Shown: piece by piece, positions 15,962-25,709 of the stretch | Layout: each line of letters opens with the position of its first letter | How positions within the stretch are numbered: the first letter of the stretch is position 1 | NCBI RefSeq assembly: GCF_019084545.1 | Contig: NZ_JAHREP010000021.1 | Span: 1 to 64,000 of the forward strand | Reading direction: 5' to 3' | DNA: 64,000 nt | DNA from: Marinobacterium ramblicola | GTDB taxonomy: Bacteria > Pseudomonadota > Gammaproteobacteria > Pseudomonadales > Balneatricaceae | Notes under the pieces: model-generated | The model's input: the letters and a program-made list of their open reading frames with translations, nothing else | Database searches by the model: none | Told to the model about the DNA's origin: nothing | Position numbers and translations under genes: made by a program

Positions 15962-18900
15962 TCAACTCAACTCTGCCAAACGTTTTCTGAGTCGCTTTTC
16001 CGATACAGAAAAACGGGTTCCAAGCTGCTGTGCAAATAGCGAAACCCGATACTCCTCAAGCCACCAGCGATACTCTCTGAGCTCGTCGGTCAGCGCGTCC
16101 TGGGCTTTTGCCTCCTCCCGGCGCTTTTCATACTGCTGCTGCAACACCTGTAACTGTTCGGTCAACAGGATCTGCTGTCGCAGCTCTCGCTGAAACCTCT
16201 CCAGACGAATTTCGATCCCCTCCAGGTACCGGGGATATTGTTCCAACCAGAGATCTGGGGTTTCCGACAGGTAGCTGGGATGCATCAATGCTGATAGCTG
16301 CTGCTTTACATCGTTCAGCACAGTGACAGCGCTCAGATCGATCCGACCGCTGAGACGCTTCTCTATCGAGTGGAGGCGTTGATGACAGGTCAGTACAAAC
16401 CGACAAAGCGTGTTGGCGCTGTCTGCCAGACTGGCTCGTCCGCGCTCAAGGGCGGATTCAAATTCAGCCCGGGTTCTGACGAGGGAATCATCTCCGAGAT
16501 CGGCGGCACGCCAGATCGCCTTCAGCAGAATCTCATCCTCCAGGCGTTTCCGGTCAAACCGCTTTCCACCCAAGAGCAATATTTTATCCATCGCGGGCAG
16601 CTGGCGGCGAACATACTTAACCACTTCAGGAATGCTGAGCAGCATTAAACGCGCAACCGCACGCCGACTTCTATATTGGGCTTCGTCGGCACTGGTAAAT
16701 AGTTTCAGCTCTACGCTCTCACCCTGGTCTTGCAGTCCGGGCCAGGCCTCGACCTCTATTCCACCCGCCTGCTTGACTCGCACACTGGATTCAAGATCAC
16801 CGAAGTCCCAACGAACAATCTGCTCCCGGCCCCAACTGTCATCACTGCTGCCGGACTGAATCGCCTCTTCGGCCTGGGCCGAGTAACGCTGATTGAGCGT
16901 TTCCCAGTCACGCCCCTCCCCTACGCTCTGCTGCTGAGCATCGATCAGATGAATATTCAGTTGTTGGTGGGGCTCCAGCACCGAAGCTCTGAGCTGATCC
17001 GCTGCCACCTTCACCCCGGTCATTCTCAGCAGTTGATGACTAAGCGCTTCGTAGAGGTCGCCGTCGGCAAACACCGCCTGCTCACAGAATGCGCGTGCAT
17101 ACTCGGGTACCGGCACGAAATGCTTGCGCAACTGCTTCGGCAACCCCTTGAGGATGGCGATAACCTTATCCTCCAGCATCCCCGGCACCAGCCAGTCCAG
17201 CCGTTTTCTCGGCAATGCCTTCAACAGCGCCAGGGGACACTGAAGTGTCACCCCATCCCTGGAGGATGCGGGATCGAACCGGTAATCGAGCTTCAGCTCC
17301 ACCCCATCCAGACGCAAAGTATCCGGGTAGCGGCTCGCACTGACATGCTCCGCCGAGCGCTGGAGAATATCGGCTTCGCTCATCTTCAGCAGGTCGGGGT
17401 TACCTCGACGCTGCTGTTTGTACCACTTTTCGAATCCGGTGCCGTTGACGATATGCGTACCGCCCAGCTTCTCGAACTGCTCCTCGTAAAAGCGATACAG
17501 CGTTTCCTCATCGACCAGCAGATCACGACGACGCGCCTTGGACTCGAGATTTTCAACATCTGCCAACAGCGCGCGGTTATGGTTGAAAAATGCAGCGGAT
17601 GTATTGAACTGCCCCTCGACCAGCGCGCTACGGATAAATATCTCGTGTGAGGTCTTCACGTCGATAGCGCCATAGTTCACCCGCCGCTTGGGCACGATGA
17701 TGAGCCCATAGAGCGTCACCTGCTCGGTGGCCACCACCTGCGCACGCTTCTTCTCCCAGTGCGGCTCGGACCAACTTCTCTTCACCAGATGACCGGCGGG
17801 GGCTTCGATCCACTCGGGCTCGATCTTCGCCACCTGATGCGCATAGAGCTTGCTGGTCTCGATCATCTCGGCCGCCATCACCCATTTCGGACTTTTCTTG
17901 AATAGTCCGGAGCCTGGAAAAATGCGGAAACGGCGATTGCGCGCGCCAAGATACTCCCCCTTTTCCAGTAGATTGCCGATGTGACTGAGCAAGCCGGCCA
18001 GCAGTGCGCGATGCACCGGAGCATACTCGGCTGGCTCGACGTTCTCTCGCAGTTTGAGCTCTTTAACGCTCAGGTGGAGCTGGCGGTGCACATCACGCCA
18101 CTCGCGCATCCGCATAAAGGAGATAAAGTGTTTTTGGCACCAGTTGCGCAGCTGATTCTGGCTTAACTCGGCACGCTGCTCTTCATATAGATTCCACAGG
18201 TTCAGCAGGGTGATGAAATCCGAATACTCATCGGCATAGAGCCTGTGTTTCTCGTCTGCCGCCTGACGCTTGTCGTGCGGGCGCTCCCGCGGGTCCTGCA
18301 CGCTCAAGGCGCTGGCGATGATCAGCACCTCTTTAAGTGCATCGTATTGGGCCGCCTCGATCACCATACGGGCAATACGCGGATCCACCGGCAACCGCGC
18401 CAGTTGCCGCCCTACCGGGGTAAGCTGGCGGCGGGTATCGACCGCACCAAGCTCCTCCAGCAACTTGAAACCATCGGTAATAAAGCGGGAGTCGGGCGGA
18501 TCGACAAAAGGAAACTCGGCGATATCCCCCAGCCGCAACTGCAGCATCTGCAGAATAACGGCGGCCAGGTTGGTACGCCGGATCTCCGCATCGGTAAACT
18601 CCGGCCGGTTATTGAAATCCTCCTCCGAGTAGAGACGAATGCAGGTACCGGGGGCGACGCGACCGCAACGACCGGCGCGCTGGTTGGCGCTGGCCTGGGA
18701 GATCGCTTCGACCGGCAGCCGCTGCACCTTGGAGCGGTAGCTGTAGCGAGAGATGCGTGCGAGCCCCGGATCGACCACATAACGGATACCTGGCACCGTG
18801 AGCGAGGTCTCGGCGACGTTGGTAGAGAGCACGATCCGTCTTCCCGCACCGCGGGCGCCGTAAAACACCCGATTCTGCTCTTTCAGGGAGAGGCGGGCGT

Positions 18901-19888
18901 AGAGCGGTATAACCTCGGTATCGCGCAGTTGTACCTTGCGCAGCAGATCGGCCGTCTCCCTGATCTCCCGCTCGCCCGGCAGAAACACCAGTATGTCGCC
19001 TGGACCGGAACCCCGCTTTTGCCGATCGATCTCGGTCAGCTCCTCGATTGCCGCCAAAATACCCTGCTGAAGATCCAGTGCCTGCTCATCCTCATCCTCC
19101 ATCTCGTGCAGAGGACGGTAGAGGATATCCACCGGATAGGTACGCCCGGAGACCTCGACCACCGGGGCATTATCGAAATGAGCGGAGAAGCGCTCCAGAT
19201 CGATGGTGGCCGAGGTGATGATCAGCTTGAGATCCGGACGCTTCGGCAAAATCCGCTTGATATAGCCGAGCAGGAAATCGATATTGAGGCTACGTTCATG
19301 CGCCTCATCGATGATCAGCACCTCGTACTGCTCGAGAAAGCGATCGTGCTGGGTTTCGGCGAGCAGAATACCATCCGTCATCAGCTTGATCTGGGTGTCG
19401 TCCGATACCTGATCGTGAAAGCGCACCTGGTAACCGACCCGCCCGCCCAGCGGTGTATGCAGCTCCTCTGCGATACGCGCCGCCACGTTACGTGCCGCAA
19501 GCCGCCGCGGCTGAGTGTGTCCTATCATCCCAAGACAACCGAAGCCCAGTTCAAGGCAGAGCTTGGGGATCTGGGTGGTCTTGCCCGAACCGGTCTCACC
19601 GGCGATCACCACCACCTGATTATCGCGGATCACCTCAAGCAGTTCGTCACGGCGAGCCGAAACCGGCAGTTCGGGGTAGTCGATCGCGGTCGGCAGCGCC
19701 CTTCTGGACTCGACAAGCGCAATAGAGGCCGCGATATCATCACCCAGTGCGGAGATGAGGTCGGGCTCGGCACCTTCACGCTGGGCGGCATCCAGCCGAC
19801 GCTTCAATCTGAAGCGATCGGCAATGCGGCACTGGGCCAGGCTGGAGCTGAGTTTGGCAATAGGGTCGCAGACGGTAGAGGCAGTCAA
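15962..19888 (-). CDS. hrpA: ATP-dependent RNA helicase HrpA
   Basis: This DEAH-box helicase has 1308 residues, the usual HrpA length. Walker A is GETGSGKT (97-104), followed by TQPRRLAARNVA, and DEAH at 194-197. SATI, the NVAETSLTVPGI segment and QRAGRCGR complete the core. A helicase-associated/OB region and the long HrpA-specific DUF3418 C-terminus follow. It acts in ribosome and mRNA quality control. The TTG start at 19888 is weakly supported by a ribosome site, but the N-terminus from there aligns with that of E. coli HrpA. It is separated by 70 bases from the acyl-CoA ligase gene. Confidence 0.95.
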   Translation of the reverse strand: MTASTVCDPIAKLSSSLAQCRIADRFRLKRRLDAAQREGAEPDLISALGDDIAASIALVESRRALPTAIDYPELPVSARRDELLEVIRDNQVVVIAGETGSGKTTQIPKLCLELGFGCLGMIGHTQPRRLAARNVAARIAEELHTPLGGRVGYQVRFHDQVSDDTQIKLMTDGILLAETQHDRFLEQYEVLIIDEAHERSLNIDFLLGYIKRILPKRPDLKLIITSATIDLERFSAHFDNAPVVEVSGRTYPVDILYRPLHEMEDEDEQALDLQQGILAAIEELTEIDRQKRGSGPGDILVFLPGEREIRETADLLRKVQLRDTEVIPLYARLSLKEQNRVFYGARGAGRRIVLSTNVAETSLTVPGIRYVVDPGLARISRYSYRSKVQRLPVEAISQASANQRAGRCGRVAPGTCIRLYSEEDFNNRPEFTDAEIRRTNLAAVILQMLQLRLGDIAEFPFVDPPDSRFITDGFKLLEELGAVDTRRQLTPVGRQLARLPVDPRIARMVIEAAQYDALKEVLIIASALSVQDPRERPHDKRQAADEKHRLYADEYSDFITLLNLWNLYEEQRAELSQNQLRNWCQKHFISFMRMREWRDVHRQLHLSVKELKLRENVEPAEYAPVHRALLAGLLSHIGNLLEKGEYLGARNRRFRIFPGSGLFKKSPKWVMAAEMIETSKLYAHQVAKIEPEWIEAPAGHLVKRSWSEPHWEKKRAQVVATEQVTLYGLIIVPKRRVNYGAIDVKTSHEIFIRSALVEGQFNTSAAFFNHNRALLADVENLESKARRRDLLVDEETLYRFYEEQFEKLGGTHIVNGTGFEKWYKQQRRGNPDLLKMSEADILQRSAEHVSASRYPDTLRLDGVELKLDYRFDPASSRDGVTLQCPLALLKALPRKRLDWLVPGMLEDKVIAILKGLPKQLRKHFVPVPEYARAFCEQAVFADGDLYEALSHQLLRMTGVKVAADQLRASVLEPHQQLNIHLIDAQQQSVGEGRDWETLNQRYSAQAEEAIQSGSSDDSWGREQIVRWDFGDLESSVRVKQAGGIEVEAWPGLQDQGESVELKLFTSADEAQYRSRRAVARLMLLSIPEVVKYVRRQLPAMDKILLLGGKRFDRKRLEDEILLKAIWRAADLGDDSLVRTRAEFESALERGRASLADSANTLCRFVLTCHQRLHSIEKRLSGRIDLSAVTVLNDVKQQLSALMHPSYLSETPDLWLEQYPRYLEGIEIRLERFQRELRQQILLTEQLQVLQQQYEKRREEAKAQDALTDELREYRWWLEEYRVSLFAQQLGTRFSVSEKRLRKRLAELS

Positions 19889-19958
19889 AAGCTGATAAAC
19901 CTTGGAATTTCACAGGAGCGGGATTCTACCGCAACAGATGCAGAATAGGCGAACACCC

Positions 19959-21596
19959 TCAGGAGAAGCGGCGCTCCCGCTGTACGTCACGCAGCTCCCG
20001 CAAGGCGATCTCCCGCAGCTCGCGGCGCTGCACTTTGCCGATCGAACTGCGCGGCAAGTCGCGGCAGAATTCGACACTGCGGGGCACCTTGTAGGAGGTC
20101 AGTCGCTCGCGGCAGTACTCTCGGACCTCGCGCATGGTCAGACGCGGATTGTTCGCCACCACATAAACCTTGATCGTTTCGCCGCACTCCTCATCCGGCA
20201 AACCGATCACCGCACACTCCAAAATATCGGGATGAGCGCTGATCACATTCTCCAACTCGCTCGGATACACACTGAAGCCTGAGGTTTTGATCATATCCGT
20301 GCGTCGATCGATGATACGCAGCTCGCCATTGTCATCGAGCTGTCCAACATCGCCCGTGGCCAGCCAGCCATCACGGAGCACTCTGGCCGTTTCCTCTGCC
20401 TGCCGCCAGTATCCCAGCATCATCTGCGGCCCGCGCACCTGAACCTCGCCGCTCTCGCCTACCGGCATCAACTCCCCGGAATCGCCGACAATACGTACCT
20501 CGGTACCCGGCAGGGGCTGACCAACACGCCCCCGATGACCTGCTCCCGGCCTGGCCACACTGACGACAGGCGAACATTCGGTCAGCCCATAGCCTTCGGT
20601 GATGGTACAACCGGTCACCTCGTTCCAGCGCCTGGCCGCTGATTCTGTCATCGCCATTCCGCCGGAAATGGTCAACTTCAGCGTACTGAAATCAAGCTGG
20701 GTAAATTCTGCATGCTGACAGAGCGAGATGAACAGTGGATTGACCCCGGCAAACACCGTGGGTTTGCTCCTCTCGAACGCCCGCGATAACTGTTTCAGGT
20801 CCTGCGGATCCGGAATCAACTCGATATAGCCCCCCTGCGACAGCATCGCCAGTACCAGGGTGAGCGAGTATAGGTGATACAGCGGGAGTGGCTGCATCAC
20901 CACTTGGGGCATATCCATACCCGCCTCACTCAGCCTGCTGCGAATCTGCTCGATATTGGCCAGCAGTGACGCATGGGACAGCATGACTCCCTTGGCGGGT
21001 CCGGTGGTGCCGCCGGTGTACTGAAGCAGCGCCAGCTCTCGCTCCTCGCTGCCCGGCTGCTGCCAAACTCGCCCGCTTTCCGCTTTGAGAATTCGCAGCA
21101 GGGGCCGGCTGCCCTTGATTCGGTAGCGAGGAGTCGCGCCTCGTCGCAGCCGCACGCAGGAGCTGATCGTCCAGCGCCGCCAGCGAGGGTGTAGATCGGC
21201 AATATGGGTCGTTATCACACAACCAATCGGAGTACGCTTAAGCACGCGGGACGCTCGCCAGGCAAACGCCTCGCATATAATCAGCGCACGCGCCTCTGCA
21301 TCATTGAACTGGCGTTCCAGCTCTTCTGGAGTAAGCAGAGGATTGATATTGACAACAACCAGGCCGGCACGCAGCGCACCAAATAATACCACCGGATACT
21401 GGGCACAATTGGGCAACTGGATCGCAATACGATCGCCCGGCTTAAGATCGGTATGATGTTGCACCCAGGACGCAAAGCGGCGCGACAGGATGTCGAGATC
21501 GGTGAAGCTAAGGCTCTGCCCCAGGGAGCCAACCGCAGGCCTATCACCGTAATGTTGACTTAAACTGCTGATAAACTCGGTCAACCCTGTCAGCAT
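19959..21596 (-). CDS. Long-chain acyl-CoA synthetase-like AMP-binding enzyme
   Basis: The 545-residue ANL-superfamily protein activates a carboxylate as acyl-AMP and then acyl-CoA. Motifs are YTGGTTGPAKG (193-203), EGYGLTECSP (334-342), DGWLATGDVG (409-418), DRRTDMIKTSGFSVYP (430-445) and the catalytic lysine in SSIGKVQRRELR (Lys521). The linker matches the FadD class, so fatty acids are the likely substrate. An arginine-rich insert at about 138-168 is unusual. Its ATG overlaps the stop of the glutamine amidotransferase gene by one base (TGATG), so translation is probably coupled. I do not call it fadD because no second fadD-like gene or beta-oxidation gene is adjacent. Confidence 0.88.
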   Translation of the reverse strand: MLTGLTEFISSLSQHYGDRPAVGSLGQSLSFTDLDILSRRFASWVQHHTDLKPGDRIAIQLPNCAQYPVVLFGALRAGLVVVNINPLLTPEELERQFNDAEARALIICEAFAWRASRVLKRTPIGCVITTHIADLHPRWRRWTISSCVRLRRGATPRYRIKGSRPLLRILKAESGRVWQQPGSEERELALLQYTGGTTGPAKGVMLSHASLLANIEQIRSRLSEAGMDMPQVVMQPLPLYHLYSLTLVLAMLSQGGYIELIPDPQDLKQLSRAFERSKPTVFAGVNPLFISLCQHAEFTQLDFSTLKLTISGGMAMTESAARRWNEVTGCTITEGYGLTECSPVVSVARPGAGHRGRVGQPLPGTEVRIVGDSGELMPVGESGEVQVRGPQMMLGYWRQAEETARVLRDGWLATGDVGQLDDNGELRIIDRRTDMIKTSGFSVYPSELENVISAHPDILECAVIGLPDEECGETIKVYVVANNPRLTMREVREYCRERLTSYKVPRSVEFCRDLPRSSIGKVQRRELREIALRELRDVQRERRFS

Positions 21597-22399
21597 CAAT
21601 GCCCGGCCCTATCCGGACTGTCCAGCTGCCGCTCCACTTCCCCATCGACAAACACCACCATCGCCCCCGGCGCCAGCCTCTGCCACTGTTCATTATCGGT
21701 CAACGGTTCGGTCGCGATCACCGTTACAACATCGTTCGGTGTTGTTTCTTTATGGAAGTCGACCGACATATCCCGGTCGCGCAGATGGGCTTCGCCAAAG
21801 GGTGCCCGGCGGGTAATCCAGGAGAGCTTGGTCGAGCAGTAACAAAACAGCCGGGTCGACTCGCTCAGCAGCATGTTGAATACACCGAGGCCACGGAGTT
21901 TTTCACAGCATTCATGCACCAGTTCAAGCAGGGCCGAAGGATCCTGAGGAGGGGCGTCGGGATAGCGTGCACGGATCTGGTCCAACAACCAGCAGAAGGC
22001 GTACTCGCTATCGGTAGTGCCGGCCGGCCGATAATAGGTCAGCGGCCAATCGAACAGCTGCCGGTCCAGCTGACCGTTATGCGCAAAACACCACATCACG
22101 CCCCAAAGCTCACGGCTGAACGGGTGGGTATTGGCAAGACAGATCTCCCCGACATTCGCCTGTCGAATATGGCTTATCACCACACGGCTCTTGATCGGGT
22201 AGGCGATCAGCAGTTCGGCAATCCGGGAGTCGGCACTGGGCAACGGGTCGTGAAAAGCCCTCAACCCCCGCCCCTCGTAAAAAGCGATCCCCCAGCCATC
22301 ACGATGTGGACCGGTTTCTCCACCACGTCGAATCAGGCCTGCGAAGCTGAAACAAATATCGGTCGGCACATTGGCACTCATGCCGAGTAGCTCACACAT
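21596..22399 (-). CDS. Class II glutamine amidotransferase (YafJ-like)
   Basis: This 267-residue protein has the N-terminal nucleophile Cys2 (MCELLGMSANVPTD) and the Ntn fold motifs SFAGLIRRGGETGPHRDGWG, HIRQANVG, NTHPF and FAHNGQL with the oxyanion Asn-Gly. It matches the YafJ group, stand-alone glutaminase domains of unknown acceptor. GGGAGG lies six bases upstream of the ATG. It overlaps the acyl-CoA ligase start by one base, suggesting a shared, undescribed function or simple coupling. Confidence 0.9.
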   Translation of the reverse strand: MCELLGMSANVPTDICFSFAGLIRRGGETGPHRDGWGIAFYEGRGLRAFHDPLPSADSRIAELLIAYPIKSRVVISHIRQANVGEICLANTHPFSRELWGVMWCFAHNGQLDRQLFDWPLTYYRPAGTTDSEYAFCWLLDQIRARYPDAPPQDPSALLELVHECCEKLRGLGVFNMLLSESTRLFCYCSTKLSWITRRAPFGEAHLRDRDMSVDFHKETTPNDVVTVIATEPLTDNEQWQRLAPGAMVVFVDGEVERQLDSPDRAGH

Positions 22400-22429
22400 T
22401 GTCTGCCTCCCTAGTCATCACCAGACCCA

Positions 22430-22921
22430 CTATTTCCGCGACAGTGTGATCCGGTCCGGCAGAGAATCGATCAACCCGGTTTCCAGATCGATCACCAACT
22501 CATCAACGTCCTGCATCGGCTCCGAATCTACATACTGAGCCTCAGCCTCCCACGTCAGCCTGCGTTGCTGTCCGGGGAGATGGCGTTCACCGATGAAATG
22601 ACCATCTGGATCTATGGATAGTGTAGAGCAATACACATTCGCCACTACGCGCCCACCACGTTCGATATGCAGCGAATCGCAGATCAGTTCGCCTTCGAGC
22701 TCACCACTGACATTGACGGCATGGGCGCGAATTCGGCCGCAGATGCGACCCGACTTGCCGATGGAGATATCGTCACTGGAGTCTATGCTGCCCTCGAACT
22801 CACCATCGACATGCATTTTTCCGGAAACGCTGGTTTCGCCGTGAAAACGGTTTCCCTGAGCAATAATCGTTACTGAGGAGCGGTTTGATTTAGCGGATAC
22901 ATTGCGCTTAATGATTCCCAC
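22430..22921 (-). CDS. Bactofilin (polymer-forming cytoskeletal protein)
   Basis: This 163-residue protein has a central right-handed beta-helix (about 18-115) with the bactofilin repeat pattern: GNRFHGETSVSGKMHVDGEF, GSIDSSDDISIGKSGRICG, GELEGELICDSLHIERGGRV. A short basic N-terminus and a flexible C-terminus flank it. Bactofilins form filaments without nucleotide and scaffold cell-wall enzymes. The start is GTG at 22921 with GAGGAG five bases upstream. The first 52 bases lie inside the 3' end of the M23 peptidase gene in another frame, a tight bactofilin-peptidase coupling that is known to shape cells in other bacteria. Confidence 0.92.
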   Translation of the reverse strand: MGIIKRNVSAKSNRSSVTIIAQGNRFHGETSVSGKMHVDGEFEGSIDSSDDISIGKSGRICGRIRAHAVNVSGELEGELICDSLHIERGGRVVANVYCSTLSIDPDGHFIGERHLPGQQRRLTWEAEAQYVDSEPMQDVDELVIDLETGLIDSLPDRITLSRK

Positions 22922-23808
22922 GGGATCTCCTCGACATCGGTAAAGATTGAATCAAAGTTATCCAGCCCCCACTTCATGAAGGGCTCCGGATCGAGCGCCG
23001 TATAGAGTTGACGAACCTCGTAATGCAGATGGGGCCCGGTTGAATTGCCGCTATTGCCGCTAAGACCGATCTGCTGTCCCTTATGTACAAATGCCTTGGG
23101 TTTGACCAACACCTTCTGCAGGTGGGCATACACGGTCCTGAAGCCCAGATTGTGGTCGATCCGCACCATATAGCCGTAGCCGCCACCCTTATTGTATCCG
23201 GCGAACTCTACGACACCGTCGGCCGTGGCATATACCGGCGTACCGACCGAGGCCTTGAAGTCGATACCACTATGCATAATCCGTTTTTTCTGAATCGGGT
23301 GCATCCGCATGCCAAAACGGTCGGTAATCCGTTCACTTTGGATCGGCACGCCGTTCGGTATCCCGTAAAGCATGAACAAGCGCTCACGCGCGGCCGCCTT
23401 CGCCACCTCGGCCCGCTCCTTCGCCGTCATCTCCGAATCGCTCTCGAGTATGCCCAGCATTGACTCCAGATCGCCCAACTCGGTTCCCATCAGGTGATTC
23501 TGTTGCGCCAACTGATCACGCTCGACCGACAGCTGGGACAGCGCGTCCCCCAAGGATTCAAGCTCGGTTCTGTAGAGCTGCTGAGTGCCCAGCATCAGCT
23601 CATACTGATCGGCCAACTGTTGGTGCGTATCCTCGAGATCCAACAGCTCATCCGTCGTTTTGACCAGCAACAGGTTGGAGACGAAAAAACTCAGCGCGGC
23701 CATCAGCAAGAAGGCTGCCACGAGATATTTCGCCAGTTGATTCAGAGTATATTGCCGCGATCCGTGCACGGTCGTCAGCGTTACTACCAGCTTACGTCGC
23801 AAAAACAA
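22870..23808 (-). CDS. M23-family (LytM) peptidase with membrane anchor and coiled coil
   Basis: The protein has 312 residues: a basic N-terminus, one transmembrane helix (about 29-50), a coiled coil (about 55-125) and a C-terminal M23 endopeptidase domain. Zinc ligands appear in HSGIDF and GPHLHYEV. The fold markers GTPVYATADGVVEFAGYN and VHKGQQIGLSGNSGNSTG are intact, so it should be catalytically active on peptidoglycan cross-links in the periplasm. The start is probably TTG at 23808 behind a GGCGGG-like site. It overlaps the bactofilin gene, implying that the bactofilin recruits or positions it. Confidence 0.92.
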   Translation of the reverse strand: MFLRRKLVVTLTTVHGSRQYTLNQLAKYLVAAFLLMAALSFFVSNLLLVKTTDELLDLEDTHQQLADQYELMLGTQQLYRTELESLGDALSQLSVERDQLAQQNHLMGTELGDLESMLGILESDSEMTAKERAEVAKAAARERLFMLYGIPNGVPIQSERITDRFGMRMHPIQKKRIMHSGIDFKASVGTPVYATADGVVEFAGYNKGGGYGYMVRIDHNLGFRTVYAHLQKVLVKPKAFVHKGQQIGLSGNSGNSTGPHLHYEVRQLYTALDPEPFMKWGLDNFDSIFTDVEEIPWESLSAMYPLNQTAPQ

Positions 23809-24104
23809 CCACCCGCCGTTTGCCAGAAAATCGGGCTAATATAACGCCTTACCAGAGTTGTGTCATAGTGATTTATCCCCAGCAGGCAAGACGGCGCCTC
23901 TCTATATGTGCGACAGGCTTCAGGGGCCGGCGGAGACGCATGCTGTGCATTTCCCGACATTCATGTGCGGCTATACCAGATGAAGCAGTGCCTTCGGGGC
24001 TGCTTTCCTCAGTTTTTGCGATCAACGGATATGTGGGCGGGAGAAGTAAAATTTGAGATCGCGAATGTCGACCAGCCGCCGGTGCGGCCGGTCGAACCCT
24101 CTGA
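23809..24104. other. Intergenic region before the M23 peptidase gene
   Basis: About 300 bases separate the M23 start and the ppnN stop. I see no gene, repeat or clear terminator, only promoter space for the leftward peptidase gene. Confidence 0.4.
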
Positions 24105-25499
24105 TCAGGTTCCGGTTTGGCTGCCCTCAGGACGTGCCAAACGGAAGCAGGGCCTGTAATCCTCGTGATTGATCTTCATTCGGCGCTGCTCAACAAAAGA
24201 GCTCAACAGCCGGTCAAGCGATTGCATCACCGACGGCTCGCCGTGCAACTCGAATGGCCCGTACTGCTCAATCGCCTGAATCCCCGGCTCCTTGACGTTA
24301 CCCGCCACGATCCCGGACAGGGCACACCTCAACTGCGCGGCCAACTCATAATCGGGCTGATTGCGCGACAGGTTAAGTGCGGCCATATTGGCATGAGTGG
24401 GCTCGAACGTCTGCTGCAGCGCCCGCGGGATATGGAGCTGCCAGTTGTAGTGGAACGCCTCGCCGGTGGCACGCCGATGGGCTGTGACCTCCTTGAGCGA
24501 CTCCCTGGCCCGCACGGCAACACCGTGAGGGTCATCGATGATGATCTCGTACATGCCGCGGGCGCGCTCACCCAGCGTCTCCGCAATGAACCTGTCCACG
24601 GTCTCGAAGTACGCCTCGCTGCCCGCCGGGCCGGTGAAGATGAACGGGAATGGAAGCTTGCCGTTCTCCTCGCGCAGCAAAATACCCAGCATATACAGGA
24701 TCTCCTCGGCGGTACCCACGCCGCCAGGAAAGACCACAATGCCGTGACCGAGCCGCACAAACGCCTCCAGACGCTTCTCGATATCGGGCATGATGATCAA
24801 TTCGTTGACGATCGGATTGGGCGATTCCGCCGCGATAATGCCGGGTTCCGAGATGCCCACGTAACGGGCCGCATTGATGCGCTGTTTGGCATGCGCAATC
24901 GCTGCCCCCTTCATCGGCCCTTTCATCGCCCCCGGGCCGCATCCGGTACAGATATTCATGCCTCGCAGGCCCAGCTCATACCCCACCTTCTTGGTGTACT
25001 CGTACTCATGGCGAGCAATCGAGTGACCGCCCCAGCACACCATCAGATTGGGTTTTACATGGGGCTGCAGCGCGTTGGCGTGGCGCAGAAGATGAAACAC
25101 CACATTGGTGGCCATCGCCGATGGCTCCAGACCATCGCAGCAGCTGCTGAACTCATCTTCGACATACAGCAGGTCGCGCACGACGGAGAACAGATGCTCG
25201 CGGATACCCTGAATCAACTCGCCATCGACAAATGCGCTGGCTGGGGCGTTGATCAGATTCAACTGCACCCCACGGTGTTTATGGCTGATCTGAATGTCGA
25301 AGGTACGGTAGCGCTCCAGCACCGTACGCGTGCTGTCCAGCTCACTACCGCAGTTCAAAACCGCCAGTGCACACTGGCGCAGCAGCCGGTACAACCCTCC
25401 CTGGCTCTTATCCTGAAGTTTGGCCACCTCATAGGGCGAGAGCATGTCGAGACTGTCCAGCGGTTTGACACTGGCATTTACAAAAGCTTCGGTCATCAT
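24105..25499 (-). CDS. ppnN: Pyrimidine/purine nucleotide 5'-monophosphate nucleosidase
   Basis: The 464-residue LOG-family enzyme cleaves nucleoside 5'-monophosphates into base and ribose 5-phosphate. It is activated by (p)ppGpp in E. coli, giving a role in nucleotide economy during stringent response. The central Rossmann-like domain carries CWGGHSIAR, GYELGLRGMNICTGCGPGAMKGPMKG and VFPGGVGTAEEILYMLG, the PGGxGTxxE signature. N- and C-terminal extensions match the PpnN (YgdH) arrangement and length. The start has GGAGG five bases upstream of an ATGATG. Confidence 0.93.
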   Translation of the reverse strand: MMTEAFVNASVKPLDSLDMLSPYEVAKLQDKSQGGLYRLLRQCALAVLNCGSELDSTRTVLERYRTFDIQISHKHRGVQLNLINAPASAFVDGELIQGIREHLFSVVRDLLYVEDEFSSCCDGLEPSAMATNVVFHLLRHANALQPHVKPNLMVCWGGHSIARHEYEYTKKVGYELGLRGMNICTGCGPGAMKGPMKGAAIAHAKQRINAARYVGISEPGIIAAESPNPIVNELIIMPDIEKRLEAFVRLGHGIVVFPGGVGTAEEILYMLGILLREENGKLPFPFIFTGPAGSEAYFETVDRFIAETLGERARGMYEIIIDDPHGVAVRARESLKEVTAHRRATGEAFHYNWQLHIPRALQQTFEPTHANMAALNLSRNQPDYELAAQLRCALSGIVAGNVKEPGIQAIEQYGPFELHGEPSVMQSLDRLLSSFVEQRRMKINHEDYRPCFRLARPEGSQTGT

Positions 25500-25709
25500 A
25501 ACGACCTCCCTGTGCAGGCTAATGCGTACAGCTCCGCAACTCCGGAAAGCGCCTTTCCGGGGAAAGGACCTGCCTCTTCAATATGAACCGACATTTCGAC
25601 TTTGGCTACTATTCAACTAAAAAACAGGCACTTGCAAAATCAACAATTGTAAACGGGAAGCCATTGAATTAGTTTTGGTTTCATAGCCCTCCGCAGAAGG
25701 AACCGCTCG

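Noticed and set aside
18245-19948. Open frame of 567 codons on the plus strand opposite hrpA
   Set aside because: It lies fully antisense to a clear DEAH helicase, has low-complexity Arg/Gly/Leu/Gln-rich composition and no motif. It is a codon-bias shadow.
24117-25586. Plus-strand frame of 489 codons opposite ppnN
   Set aside because: Arg/His/Leu-rich shadow of the PpnN frame; no motif and no ribosome site.
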